A stretch of 64,000 nucleotides of DNA from assembly GCF_023702225.1 (NCBI RefSeq), contig NZ_JAMQCO010000006.1, positions 172,120 through 236,119 of the forward strand, read 5' to 3'. Position 1 is the first letter of the stretch. Every line of letters begins with the position of its first letter. The notes under the pieces are model-generated. The model had not been told where the DNA came from. It saw only the letters and a program-made list of their open reading frames with translations, and did not search any database. Below, one piece after another: positions 17,850 to 28,200 of the stretch. This DNA is from Aureimonas altamirensis. Its GTDB lineage: Bacteria > Pseudomonadota > Alphaproteobacteria > Rhizobiales > Rhizobiaceae. Made by a program: the position numbers and the translations under genes.

Positions 17850-18305
17850 TCAACCGTTCAACCACCATATTGCGGCGTTGAGCAGGCTGGCGAAGGCGAC
17901 CCATGCGATATAGGGCACGAAGCACCATGCGGCGCGGCGCTCTACTGTCCACGCGCGAAGGGCGAACGCGATGGACGCGGCCAGCATCGCAAGAGCGATC
18001 GCCAGCGCCGGACCCAGCAGGTTCGCGCCGAAGAAAACCGGCGTCCAGGCGAAGTTCAGGCCCATCTGCAGGAACCAGAGCGTCAGCGCCGGGCGATCCC
18101 GCTTGCGCCAGACGAGCCATCCGGCGATGCCGATAAGGACATAGAGCAGGGTCCAGACGGGCGCGAAGATCCAGTTGGGTGGGTTGAACCACGGCTTCTG
18201 CAGGCTGTCATACCACGCCCCCGGAACGTTGTTGGCGCCGATCAGAAGGCCGCCGCCCACGGCGATCAGCAGAAAATTGACAAGGGAAACGTATCTGGTT
18301 TTCAT
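17850..18305 (-). CDS. tspO: TspO/MBR-family membrane protein
   Basis: 151 residues, five predicted spans. The family signature is seen in WYDSLQKPWFNPPNWIFAPVW, with typical Trp/Pro-rich loops, and the C-terminal ALLNAAIWWLN helix. Bacterial TspO binds tetrapyrroles and modulates porphyrin-related and stress gene expression. The ATG at 18305 gives the normal length; an upstream start adds seven unlike residues. It ends 4 bases after the convergent deaminase stop. Confidence 0.9.
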   Translation of the reverse strand: MKTRYVSLVNFLLIAVGGGLLIGANNVPGAWYDSLQKPWFNPPNWIFAPVWTLLYVLIGIAGWLVWRKRDRPALTLWFLQMGLNFAWTPVFFGANLLGPALAIALAMLAASIAFALRAWTVERRAAWCFVPYIAWVAFASLLNAAIWWLNG

Positions 18306-18378
18306 CGGGTACCACGATGTGCGCAACTCGGATAACCGCTAGGTAGTTTGTCCGGGACCAAGCGAAAGGGGCGCTCCC

Positions 18379-19167
18379 GTGTCGGAATGCAATATCATCG
18401 AAAGGCCGCTTCTCGTGCTGCTTCATGCCTTCGGCTCCAGCCGCGATGCATGGCGGGACATCACACCCGGTTTCGAGGAGGCATTCGACGTTTTCGCGCC
18501 CGACCTGCCCGGCTTCGGAAGCGCTGCCGGCCAAGGCGCCCGCAGCATCGGCGAGACCGTCGGCGCACTGGCCGGCGAGATCGCCCGACGTACGGGCCGC
18601 ATGGGCTGGATCGTGGCCGGCCACAGCATGGGCGGCAAGTTCGCCACCATCCTCGCGTCCGGCACGGCAGGCAGGCTGCCGCCGGCGCGCGGCGTCCTGC
18701 TGCTGGCGGGGTCGCCGGCTTCGCCGGAGCCAATGAGCGACGACAGGCGAGCGGAAATGATCGGCTGGGCCAGGGATGGCCGCATCGACGAGGCCGAGGC
18801 CGCCGAATTCGTCTCGGCCAATATCGGCGCGCCCTTGCCGGCCGATGCAGCACGGCGCGCCGTGGCGGACGTCATGGCCAGCTCCGCCGCGGCATGGACC
18901 GGATGGCTGGAAACCGGCAGTCGGGAGGATTGGTCAGCGGCAGTCGGCAGGCTCGACATGCCATGCCTGATCCTCGTCGGCTCGCAGGACGGCGATCTCG
19001 GCGAAACGGGGCAACGGACAACCAACATGACCGTCTACAGCGATGCGGAACTGAAGGTGGAAGAGGGCTGTGGGCACCTTCTGCCGCTCGAGCGGCCCGA
19101 CGCGGTGGTGGCCGCCCTGAGGACGCTTCAGCGCCGCGTGGAAACGGCCGGTGCCGCAACCGGATGA
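18379..19167 (+). CDS. Alpha/beta hydrolase
   Basis: 262 residues. The oxyanion segment LLHAFGSS leads to nucleophile elbow GHSMGG (Ser at about 82), an acid candidate in the LVGSQDGD loop and His in EGCGHLLPLE near the end, so the triad is complete. The start is GTG, preceded by AAAGGGG. The substrate is not predictable. Its last 40 bases overlap the convergent BASS transporter gene. Confidence 0.82.
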   Translation: MSECNIIERPLLVLLHAFGSSRDAWRDITPGFEEAFDVFAPDLPGFGSAAGQGARSIGETVGALAGEIARRTGRMGWIVAGHSMGGKFATILASGTAGRLPPARGVLLLAGSPASPEPMSDDRRAEMIGWARDGRIDEAEAAEFVSANIGAPLPADAARRAVADVMASSAAAWTGWLETGSREDWSAAVGRLDMPCLILVGSQDGDLGETGQRTTNMTVYSDAELKVEEGCGHLLPLERPDAVVAALRTLQRRVETAGAATG

Positions 19168-20135
19168 CCGGCATCGGCCGGGGCCTGCTCGGCGTAGCGC
19201 TGAGCCATCCAAGCACAGGCGAATAGCTGAATCTGATGGAAGATCATCAGCGGCAGGACCATCATGGCCAGTGTCGGCCCCGGCATCAGGATGCCGGCCA
19301 TCGGAATGCCCGTCGCCATGCTTTTCTTGGAGCCGCAGAAGACGATGGCGATCTCGTCCTCGCGGCTGAATCCGAGCTTCCGACTCGTCCAGGTGGTGGC
19401 CACCAGGACGATCAGCAGGATGACGCAGGAAGCCAGCACCGTCAGGGCAAGGTCAGGCCAACCTATGCTGGACCAGACGCCCGCGTTCATGCCTTCGCTG
19501 AAGGCCGCGTAGACGACCAGCAGGATCGACAGACGATCCACGAAGGCGGTCAGCGGCCTGTGGCGCGCAAGGAAGGCCCCGATCAGCGGGCGCGCCGCCT
19601 GTCCGGCGGCAAACGGCGCCAGGATCTGCAGAGCGATCTTCTGCACCTGGTCGAGGCCGAAGCCCAATCCGGCAGAGTGCATCAACGCCATCACCAGAAG
19701 GGGTGTCACGAGGACGCCGACCAGGTTGGACAGCGACGCACTCGTCAGCGCGGCCGGTACATTGCCCCCGGCTATGGACGTGAAGGCGATGGAGGATTGA
19801 ACGGTCGAGGGCAGAAGCGTCAGGAACAGGATGCCCGCCACCAGCGGATCGGACATCACCGGCTTCAGGACGAGGACGGCCAACAGGCCTAGCAGCGGGA
19901 AAAAGGCAAAGGTGAACAGGAAGACAAGCCCCTGGAGCCGCCAGTGAAGAAGCCCTTGCCATACGGCCTTGGGCGAGAGCCGCGCCCCGTACATGAAGAA
20001 AAGCAGGGCGATTGCGCCGTAGACGACCCATTCGAAAACCTCGGCCGCCTGCCCACGTGCCGGAAACACGACGGCGATGGCAACAGCGCCCAGAAGAAGA
20101 AGTGTCTGCCGGTCGATGGGTAGGCGCAGGCGCAT
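19128..20135 (-). CDS. Bile acid:sodium symporter-like transporter (SLC10A7/YfeH type)
   Basis: 335 residues, about ten membrane spans. Motifs include FFMYGARLSPKAV after the second span, TLLPSTVQSSIAFTSIAGGN and FCGSKKSMATGIPM, all typical of the SBF-like/YfeH branch of the BASS superfamily. The physiological substrate in bacteria is unknown. Its 3' end overlaps the hydrolase coding sequence on the other strand by 40 bases. It is transcribed divergently from the GGDEF gene. Confidence 0.86.
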   Translation of the reverse strand: MRLRLPIDRQTLLLLGAVAIAVVFPARGQAAEVFEWVVYGAIALLFFMYGARLSPKAVWQGLLHWRLQGLVFLFTFAFFPLLGLLAVLVLKPVMSDPLVAGILFLTLLPSTVQSSIAFTSIAGGNVPAALTSASLSNLVGVLVTPLLVMALMHSAGLGFGLDQVQKIALQILAPFAAGQAARPLIGAFLARHRPLTAFVDRLSILLVVYAAFSEGMNAGVWSSIGWPDLALTVLASCVILLIVLVATTWTSRKLGFSREDEIAIVFCGSKKSMATGIPMAGILMPGPTLAMMVLPLMIFHQIQLFACAWMAQRYAEQAPADAGHPVAAPAVSTRR

Positions 20136-20255
20136 GATGTTCCAGCCATTGGCGATTTCAGGTCGGGCGTAACGAGAGGTACACTTATTGCCCCTGCGAT
20201 CACGTTTCCGTCAAGGGCAACCTTCACATGCTGCTGTGCGGCGCGGCATATTTGG

Positions 20256-20355
20256 CTGCCTAAGCATCGATCTTGCCGAACAGGAAACTATTGGTTAACG
20301 CCTTTACCAGGGACGCGAATGCAACTGCAGAATACCGGCAGGCTGGCTTAGGCAG
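20256..20355. repeat. 10-base inverted repeat whose right arm covers the GGDEF ribosome-binding site
   Basis: CTGCCTAAGC at 20256-20265 is the exact reverse complement of GCTTAGGCAG at 20346-20355. The right arm lies within the AGGCAGGGGG that precedes the TTG start of the GGDEF gene at 20367. If transcription begins before 20256, the pair could fold in the leader and hide the ribosome-binding site. It may also be coincidence. Confidence 0.4.
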
Positions 20356-20366
20356 GGGGCACTGCA

Positions 20367-21491
20367 TTGAGAGGCATTGCAGAGCGCGTCCATGAACGCG
20401 CGACTGTCCCGTTGGTCGCATGGTTTCTGAAACCCGACAATCCGGCCGACGGCTCCATCGTCGAAGACCTTCTGCGCACGACATCCGGCGGGGTAACGGT
20501 CGTGGCCTTCGGCTGCGTATGCCTGACGCTGCAGGTGGCCATCTATGCCTACTCCATGCCGGCGGCGGCGCTGCCGCTTCTGATCCTGGTGATGGCGGCA
20601 TCCTCGGCGCGTATGCTGGCGTTGCATCGCGCCCGCAACGGCCTTGCGGCTTCGAACCTCGTCGTATTCAGCGCGATCGCATGGGCCTCGACGGTCGGGC
20701 TCGTCTGTGCGCTCTGCATGCTCACTGGAGAAATCGTGCTGAGCACCGTCGCGGCCCTGACCACGACGGGCTTCGCCTTTACGTCGGCCTACAACAATGC
20801 CGGCATACCACGGCTGGCCCGCGCGCAGGTGCTGATCGTCGGGGTGCCGTTTCTTCTGGCCAGCGTGTTTACCGGCCTGCGCGAAATGTCCATCATTCTG
20901 GCCATGGGGCCGATCTGGCTTCTGGGGGTCATGCATCTCGTCACGGGTGCGCACAAAAGCGTGGCAGCCACGATCACCACCCAGAAGCGCAACAGCTTTC
21001 TTGCCATGAACGACGACCTCACCGGCCTTGCGAACCGGGTATCGATCCTCGGCACCATCGAGGACATGGCGCGGGATGCCGGGGCCGGAGGACCGTCCGA
21101 ACGGCCCTACGTGCTGTATCTCGATCTCGACGAGTTCAAGCCGATCAATGACAGGTTCGGACACGCTATGGGCGACCATGTCCTGCGAACGGTCGCCGGC
21201 CGCCTGCGCGATGCCCTCGGAGCATCCGGCCACATCGGCCGCGTCGGCGGAGACGAATTCGTCGTCGCCCTGACGGCGGCAACTGCGGGTCATGCGGCGG
21301 AAGTCGCCGCCCGCCTGGGCGAAGCTGCCCGTCTTCCCGTCGATCTCGGCGGCGGACGCGTGGTGCGGATCGGCGCCACAATCGGCGGAGCGTCAGTTGA
21401 CCGCTCGGGCGTCGATGCCGCCCTGGCGAGGGCGGATGCACGCCTTTACGAAGCGAAGCGCCAGGGCGGCGGCGTCAGCCGGTTCGATTGA
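20367..21491 (+). CDS. Membrane-anchored diguanylate cyclase (GGDEF)
   Basis: 374 residues. About six N-terminal spans (residues 45-195) form an unassigned MASE-like sensor. The C-terminal GGDEF domain (about 205-370) has the DDLTGLANR entry motif, the metal/GTP segment YLDLDEFKPINDRFGH and an intact GGDEF at 294-298. No RxxD inhibitory site precedes it, so product feedback is unlikely. No EAL domain follows. The TTG start follows AGGCAGGGGG; no ATG fits the N-terminus. A 10-base inverted repeat overlaps this ribosome-binding site. Confidence 0.88.
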   Translation: MRGIAERVHERATVPLVAWFLKPDNPADGSIVEDLLRTTSGGVTVVAFGCVCLTLQVAIYAYSMPAAALPLLILVMAASSARMLALHRARNGLAASNLVVFSAIAWASTVGLVCALCMLTGEIVLSTVAALTTTGFAFTSAYNNAGIPRLARAQVLIVGVPFLLASVFTGLREMSIILAMGPIWLLGVMHLVTGAHKSVAATITTQKRNSFLAMNDDLTGLANRVSILGTIEDMARDAGAGGPSERPYVLYLDLDEFKPINDRFGHAMGDHVLRTVAGRLRDALGASGHIGRVGGDEFVVALTAATAGHAAEVAARLGEAARLPVDLGGGRVVRIGATIGGASVDRSGVDAALARADARLYEAKRQGGGVSRFD

Positions 21492-21538
21492 CGGCGACGC
21501 GCTCGGCGAGGACGGTGACGGCTGCAGCCTGACCGGCC

Positions 21539-22186
21539 TCAGGCGCGCCTGCGTGAGGGCATCTCCAGCACGTGGGGATAGAGTTCCTTCCGGAACACGG
21601 TTTCCAGCCGTCGCAACTCCGACACGACATCCGGGTGGTCGTCCACCCGGATGTCCCATAAGGGATATTCTTCGGCCGCGACGATATACACGTTCGCCGA
21701 CCTCTCTCCCGCCCGGTCGCCGCCCGCCTCGACGCCGGCCGCGATCGCCGCGATCAGGCGGTTTACCAACTCGGCCTGCGGATCCTGCTCGAAAGCTTGC
21801 AACATGGCGTCCAGCACGCCCGGACCGGTAAGCCTGTTACCCTGAACACTGACATTGCGGCCTGTCCTGTGGCCGGCCCAGGGAAGGCAGTCTTCGCCGG
21901 TGAAGGCATGGGCACGGCCCTCCTTGTCGACGGCGGCGACCTGCCGCCTGTGGCGTTCCGCATCGTCGTCCAGCACGGTCTCCACCGTCCCGCGCGCGGA
22001 GACACTGAGCGACAGGAGGGTACAGCCGTCGATGCCGAGATAGGGGTTCACCAGCGCCTGCGTCGCAAAGGCCCCGAAACCGGGATAGGCGTAAGACAGG
22101 AACTTGCCGACCGCCGGCATCTCGGTCGCCGCCGCCACGCCGAACTGACTGGTTCGAGGACATTTGGCGACGATGGATAAAGTCAT
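21539..22186 (-). CDS. DUF1028-family protein (Ntn-hydrolase-like)
   Basis: 215 residues. The start MTLSIVAKCPRTSQFGVAAATEM and the internal VNPYLGIDG and RNVSVQGNRLTG motifs are typical of DUF1028, a family with an Ntn-hydrolase-like fold and no proven reaction, often near peptidase or amino-acid genes. The start at 22186 follows GGAG; a longer frame adds nine residues. It lies 65 bases downstream of the 2-oxoadipate dioxygenase/decarboxylase gene on the same strand, so the two may be cotranscribed. Confidence 0.85.
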   Translation of the reverse strand: MTLSIVAKCPRTSQFGVAAATEMPAVGKFLSYAYPGFGAFATQALVNPYLGIDGCTLLSLSVSARGTVETVLDDDAERHRRQVAAVDKEGRAHAFTGEDCLPWAGHRTGRNVSVQGNRLTGPGVLDAMLQAFEQDPQAELVNRLIAAIAAGVEAGGDRAGERSANVYIVAAEEYPLWDIRVDDHPDVVSELRRLETVFRKELYPHVLEMPSRRRA

Positions 22187-22251
22187 TGAGCGGCTCCGTT
22201 TGCAGAACGGCACTAGTTAGACGCAAAACGGCGATCGGGAAGGCCTCCCGT

Positions 22252-23652
22252 TCAGGCGGCGGTGCAGGCGCTTAACGCACCGAGGGTCGATTGCAGCGAT
22301 TGCATCTCCATCTCGCGGTACAGGTCCATCTCGTCCAGCACGGACCGGCCCAGGGCCTTCTCGAATGAAGCCTTGCTGCCGTTGGCCGCCACGTCCGACC
22401 GGGCGTCCGTTCCAAGGTTCGACTGGAAGATGCCGGCCGCCGAGACGGGCAGGAAATCCTCGTAGACGAGGGGGTCGCAAACGGCGTGGCCGGCTGCCAG
22501 AAGGGTTTCGATATCGTCGCCGGTTCGTCCGGCGCGCGCAGCGGCGCGTCCGTTTTCGGTCGGGGAGTAGCGGAAGAACGCCAATCCTTCCGAACGCATT
22601 TGCTGCCAATCGTCCGGAAAGGCGCGGAGGCGGTCGATGAGGACCGCCATGTAGCCCGACGCGCCGGAGCCGGCTGTGCCCGTGGAGCCTGCCTGTCGAA
22701 CGTCGGCCAGAAGCGCGTCGTACAAGGTGCGTCCTTTCGGCGTCAGTGCCGCTCCGCGCTGCTCGATCTCGCCGAAGCGGGCGGTGTGCCGCCCGGCTGC
22801 GTGCCCATCCGCCTGTGGAAACAGAATGTCCTCCTCGAGCGCCTTGAAGCTGGTTTGCCGCAGAAGGATCGGGCACCGGCGCGGAGGCGGGCCCTCGATC
22901 ACCGCCTTCGGCACGATGCCCCGTGCCGGCATGGCCGCCTGTACGGCGTCGATATCCAGGGTGCGGGGCGTCAGATGGTTGATGTGCGGGCCCTTGAAGC
23001 AGACGATATCGGCGATCAGCCGGTGCGCGGCCGCAAGCTCGGCGTAGGTGGCGGGGTCCACCGTCGCCTCCGAATGCCAGCGGAAGGTTTCGAGCGCCTG
23101 CGTGACGAAGCGCTCGGCCTGGCCTTGCGTCAACCCGCCTTGCGCCTCATGCATCGATGCCAGCTCCAGCGCCTCCGGCGTGAAGATGCGGCGCTTCTCC
23201 AGTATGGCGGCGGCCTTTGTCCGCAGGGCGTCGTCGTGGATCAGGTCGAGCCGGAGCAGCGAGGTGAAGACGCGGAACGGGTTCTTCGACAAGGCCGCGT
23301 CGCCGATCGGCCGGAATGCCGTCGAATGAACCGGAATTCCCGCGACGGCAAGATCGTAATAGCCGACCGGGTGCATCCCCATGACGGCGAAAAGCCGGCC
23401 GATGTGAAAAAGCTCCGCTGCCGTGCCGAGCCGTATGGCGCCATGCCGCTCGTCCGACAGGCGATCCAGCTCTCCGGCGCGCGCCAGGCGCGTCGCCAGG
23501 TCCGCGTCCGCCTTCAGGGCGTTCGAGTTCACTTCGGCCACCAATTGCATGAGCGTGCCGTATTGCGGCACCTCGTGCCGGTACATCTCGGACATCGCAC
23601 GCGAGAAATCGGCGCGGATTTCGTCGGCTGGCATGAAATCGCGGGAGGTCAT
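22252..23652 (-). CDS. hglS: 2-oxoadipate dioxygenase/decarboxylase (HglS/YdcJ, DUF1338)
   Basis: 466 residues, close to the 464 of P. putida HglS. N-terminal MYRHEVPQYGTLMQLV supplies the first metal His, and FKGPHINHLTPRTLDID and the later E-x-R region have the other conserved residues of this vicinal-oxygen-chelate-like family. HglS converts 2-oxoadipate to D-2-hydroxyglutarate in D-lysine catabolism. ATG at 23652 follows AAGGAG. The frame continues about 50 codons upstream, but that part is low-complexity and lies in the promoter region. No other lysine-catabolic gene is nearby. Confidence 0.87.
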   Translation of the reverse strand: MTSRDFMPADEIRADFSRAMSEMYRHEVPQYGTLMQLVAEVNSNALKADADLATRLARAGELDRLSDERHGAIRLGTAAELFHIGRLFAVMGMHPVGYYDLAVAGIPVHSTAFRPIGDAALSKNPFRVFTSLLRLDLIHDDALRTKAAAILEKRRIFTPEALELASMHEAQGGLTQGQAERFVTQALETFRWHSEATVDPATYAELAAAHRLIADIVCFKGPHINHLTPRTLDIDAVQAAMPARGIVPKAVIEGPPPRRCPILLRQTSFKALEEDILFPQADGHAAGRHTARFGEIEQRGAALTPKGRTLYDALLADVRQAGSTGTAGSGASGYMAVLIDRLRAFPDDWQQMRSEGLAFFRYSPTENGRAAARAGRTGDDIETLLAAGHAVCDPLVYEDFLPVSAAGIFQSNLGTDARSDVAANGSKASFEKALGRSVLDEMDLYREMEMQSLQSTLGALSACTAA

Positions 23653-23864
23653 GGATGGCGGCTCCTTCGGTCTGCGAATGCGTATGCTGGGCTTACTCGC
23701 GCGCGGACGGGAGGCCCGCAAGCGATGGATGGTTCCCATGCCATTCCAGGTCGGAATACCGAAGGGGACGCACCCGTTTTGAGTAGGTCGCTCGCGCATT
23801 TGCCGAATTGATGGGCGTCTGCGCTCCGCACAGGATGGCGGCCGGAAAACGCGCCGGGATCGCC

Positions 23865-25211
23865 ATGAAGACGAAGCCGAAAGTCCTGATCGTCAGTGAG
23901 AATGCGTCGATGATGTTCGGCGGCGAGGCATCGCTGCCATGGCATTATTTTACCAGGCTGCGAGCAAGGGGCGTCGATACCTGGCTTGTCGTCCACGAGC
24001 GTACGCGCGCCGAACTTACGCGTCTGGCGCCGGAGGCGCTGGATCGTATCCATTTCATCCCGGACAACCGGTTCAACATCTTCTGCTGGAAGATGGGGGC
24101 CAGGATGCCGGCCCAGCTCGGCGATATCACCTTCGGATATGCCAGCCGTATCGCCAACCAGATCGAGGCGCGCCGCCTGGTGCGCCGGCTCGTCCGCGAC
24201 CATGCGATATCCATCGTCCACCAGCCCATTCCCGTTTCCCCGCGCGAGCCGTCCCTGATGGTCGATCTGGGCGCGCCGGTGGTGATGGGGCCGATGAACG
24301 GCAATATGTCCTATCCACCGGCCATGCAGGCAAAGGCCAAGGGAACGGTCCAGAAGATACTGGGCTCGGCGAGGGCGCTTTCCGACCATCTGCACGGCTT
24401 GATGCGCGGCAAGCGCGAAGCGGCCCTCCTGCTGGTCGCCAACCAGCGCACGCGGCTGGGCCTGCCGCCGAAATGCCGCGGCGCGGTGGTGGAACTGGTG
24501 GAAAACGGCATCGACACCGAACTCTGGCAGCCGCGGAGCGCATCGCCGTCCGGCACGGACGGCGGCATGCGCCTTCTGTTCCTGGGCCGGCTGGTGGACT
24601 GGAAGGCGGTGGACATCGTTCTGGAGGCGCTCGGGCGGTTGCCGCCGCGATGCGACGCCACGCTGGATATCATCGGCGATGGCCCCATGCGCCAGCCCTT
24701 GCAGGCGCTGGCGGAACAACTCGGCCTTGGACAGAAGGTCCGGTTCCACGGTTTCCTGCCCCAGCCCGAATGCGCCGCGGCGATGCGCAACGCGGATGCG
24801 CTTGTGTTGCCGAGCCTCTACGAGTGCGGCGGCGCGGTCGTGCTGGAGGCGATGGCGGCGGGCGTTCCCGTGATCGCCACCGCCTGGGGCGGGCCGATGG
24901 ATTATCTGGATGCAAGCTGCGGGATTCTGATCGAGCCTACAGGCCGCGACGATCTGGTGGCCGGCTTCGCCTCTGCCATAGGACGGTTGGCCGCCGATCC
25001 GGCGCGGCGCGGCGCCATGGGAACCGCCGGCCGCAACAGGGCGCTGCGCAACTTCGACTGGGACGACAAGATCAGTCGGATGCTCGTGCTTTACGAGGCG
25101 GTCGCGGCCGGGCGGCCGCTGACCGACGCCGACGTGGAGCCGTCACGGCCGGCGGACAGGTTGGTGCAGCACCAGTTCATCCTCCGGCCGTCGACGCAGC
25201 GGGAATCCTGA
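23865..25211 (+). CDS. Glycosyltransferase family 4 protein
   Basis: 448 residues. The GT-B fold is seen as an N-terminal acceptor half beginning KVLIVSENASMMFGGEA and a C-terminal half starting LLFLGRLVDWKAVDIVLEAL (about residue 235), with the nucleotide-sugar signature YECGGAVVLEAMAAGVPV (E-x7-E). Donor and acceptor are unknown. No other polysaccharide gene is adjacent, so it is an orphan. ATG at 23865 is chosen because the family motif starts immediately after; the ribosome-binding site is weak. Confidence 0.87.
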   Translation: MKTKPKVLIVSENASMMFGGEASLPWHYFTRLRARGVDTWLVVHERTRAELTRLAPEALDRIHFIPDNRFNIFCWKMGARMPAQLGDITFGYASRIANQIEARRLVRRLVRDHAISIVHQPIPVSPREPSLMVDLGAPVVMGPMNGNMSYPPAMQAKAKGTVQKILGSARALSDHLHGLMRGKREAALLLVANQRTRLGLPPKCRGAVVELVENGIDTELWQPRSASPSGTDGGMRLLFLGRLVDWKAVDIVLEALGRLPPRCDATLDIIGDGPMRQPLQALAEQLGLGQKVRFHGFLPQPECAAAMRNADALVLPSLYECGGAVVLEAMAAGVPVIATAWGGPMDYLDASCGILIEPTGRDDLVAGFASAIGRLAADPARRGAMGTAGRNRALRNFDWDDKISRMLVLYEAVAAGRPLTDADVEPSRPADRLVQHQFILRPSTQRES

Positions 25212-25218
25212 AGGTGGG

Positions 25219-28200
25219 TCAGCGGTTCCGGACGCCGAAACCGCCGGCAATGGGCGTGACGACCGTCACGGCCTCGCCGGGCTCCAGCACGGTCTGATCG
25301 CAAGCCTTCAGAACCTCGATCGACCCGTCCAGGCGTCGAACCTCGGTCCGCCCGCATTCGCCGGCCGCGCCGCCCATGATGCCCCTGGGCGCGATCGAGC
25401 GATGCGACGACAGGATGGCGCAGTCCATGCGCTGCAGGAAACGAATGGTGCGCGTGGTGCCTTCGCCCGGGTCGAAGGCGCTTTCGCCGCGCTCGCCCCG
25501 GCGCAGGCCGAACTGCTCCAGCATCACCGGATAGCGCATTTCCAGGATTTCCGGATCGGTCAACCGGGAATTGGTCATGTGCACGTGCACTCCCGAGGTT
25601 CCGGCGAAGCCGCGCCCGTCATTGGTGCGTCCGGCGGGCGAGCCCGAGCAGATCGTCTCGTAGTACTGGTACTCGTCATTGCCGAAGGTCAGGTTGTTCA
25701 TCGTGCCCTGGCTGTTGGCGATGGCGTCCAGCGCGCCGAAGATGGCGTTGGTGACATGCTGGGAGGTCTCGACATTGCCGGCGACCACTGCGCGCGGATA
25801 GGCCGGCTTGAGCATCGAGCCCTCCGGCACCACGATGCGGATGGGCCGCAGGCACCCCGCATTCATGGGGATCGGCGCTTCGACCATGACGCGGAAGCAG
25901 TAAAGGACCGCGGCGCGCGTGACGGGCTCCGGCGCATTGAAATTGTTGGCGATAGCCTCGGACGTCCCCGTGAAATCCACCGTCGCCGTACGGCTGGCAC
26001 GATCCACGGTGATCTTGACCTTGATCGTCTGCCCCGTGTCGGTGTCATAGCTATATTCGCAGTCGTCCAGCCGGCCGATCAGCCGCGCGACTTCCTCGGC
26101 GGCGTTGTCCTGCACATGGCCCATATAGGCTTCCACGGCAGGCAGGCCGAACTCCGCCACCATGCGGCGCAGTTCCGCTGCGCCGCGCTCGTTGGCGGCG
26201 ATCTGCGCCTTCATGTCGGCGATGTTCTGCGCCGGGTTGCGGGCCGGGTAGGGGTGTTCGGTCAACAGCCGCCTCAGCGCTTCCTCCTGGAAGACGCCGT
26301 CCGCCACGAGACGGAAATTGTCGATGAGCACGCCTTCCTCGTCGACGGTGGTGGCCAGCGGCGTCATGGAACCGGGCGCCGTGCCGCCGACATCGGCGTG
26401 GTGCCCGCGCGAGGCGACCCAGAATATGATGCGCTCGCCGTCCTCGTCGAAGACCGGACTGACGACGGTGATATCGGGCAGGTGGGTGCCGCCATTATAG
26501 GGGGCGTTCAGGGCGTAGACGTCACCCGGCCGGATCGTGCCCTCGTTCAGCCGGATCACGGTCTCCACCGAACGATCCATCGAACCGAGATGCACCGGCA
26601 TATGCGGAGCGTTGGCCACGAGCGCGCCGTCGGCGTCGAAGACGGCGCACGAGAAATCCAGCCGCTCCTTGATGTTCACCGAGTGGGCCGTGTTCTGCAG
26701 CGCCACGCCCATCTGCTCGGCGATGGCCATGAACAGGTTGTTGAACACCTCCAGCAGGATCGGATCCGCCTGCTCGGTGCCGATTGCGCCGGCGCGAACC
26801 ATTTTCTCGTGTCGCTTCAGCACGATGTGGTCGGCCGCCGTCAGGCGCGCCGTCCAGCCCGGCTCGACCACCACGGTCTGGTTGGGCTCTATGATCAGGG
26901 CAGGCCCGCGGACGGCGTCGCCTGCGGCAAGGCCCTCGCGGCGGAAGACGCCGGCTTCCCGCCACGCGCCACCGGAAAAGAACCGGACGCGCTCGTCGCT
27001 TTCGGCGGCGCGCTCCGCGTCGGCGTCCGCTTCGGACACGCTGTCTCCGGGCTGCCGGTCCCAGCCTTCCACTTCCACGGCCTCGACCGTGATGGGCTTG
27101 CCCGGCGAAATGAAGCCGAACTGCGCCTTGTGCATCGCTTCGAATTTGGCGCGCGCGGCATCCTCGTCGCCATCGAAGGGCACGTCCAGCGTCGTATCCG
27201 TTCCGTCGTAGCGCAAGTGCAGTTTGGTTCGTGTCTGCGTCGCGTCGTGCGTCACGCCTTGCTCTGCCAGTTCGCCCAGGACGGCCGCACGCAACTCGGC
27301 CGTGAGGGCGGAGACGGCCTTGCGGCTGTCCGCGCCGAACGGCCGGACAAGACCCTGCTGGCGGCTGGCGGTCACCGTCGCGAGGCCCATGCCGTAGGCC
27401 GACAGGAGGCCGGACAGGGGATGCAGCAGGATATGCTCCATGCCGAGCGCGTCGGCCACGAGGCAGGCGTGCTGGCCACCTGCGCCGCCGAACGAGTTCA
27501 ACAGATAGCGCGTCACATCGTAGCCGCGCTGCACGCTGATCTTCTTGATGGCGTTGGCCATGTTCTCGACCGCGATGGTCAGGAAGCCTTCGGCCACCTC
27601 TTCGGCCGAGCGCCCTTCGCCGGCCGTGGCGGCGATCTCGGCGAATTTCCTTGCCACCGTCTCGCGGTCCAAAGGCTGGTCCTGCGCCGGGCCGAAGATA
27701 GACGGGAAATATTGCGGATTGAGCTTGCCCAGCATCACGTTGGCGTCCGTCACCGTCAGCGGGCCGCCGCGCCGATAGGCCGCCGGGCCCGGATCGGCCC
27801 CGGCGGAATCGGGGCCGACGCGGAAGCGTCCCTTTTCGGCATGCAGGATCGATCCGCCGCCTGCGGCCACCGTATGGATGCGCATCATCGGCGCGCGGAT
27901 CCGCACCCCGGCGACTTCGGTGTCGAAGGCGCGCTCGTACTCGCCCGCCGAATGGGCGACGTCGGTGGAGGTGCCACCCATGTCGAAGCCGATCACGCGC
28001 GAGAATCCGGCCTGGCCCGCGGTCCGCACCATGCCGACGACGCCCCCCGCCGGCCCCGACAGGATGGCGTCCTTGCCGCGAAAGCGATCGGCCGCCGTCA
28101 GCCCGCCGGACGACATCATGAATTGCAGCGTCGGGCCGGGGTCTCCGGCGGGAGTTGCCCCCAGCGTACGGGCCACGCGCGAGACGTAACGCCCGAGGAT

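Noticed and set aside
23735-23755. Short ATTCC/GGAAT inverted repeat upstream of the glycosyltransferase gene
   Set aside because: Only 5-base arms in ordinary-composition DNA; expected by chance and not near a convincing promoter.
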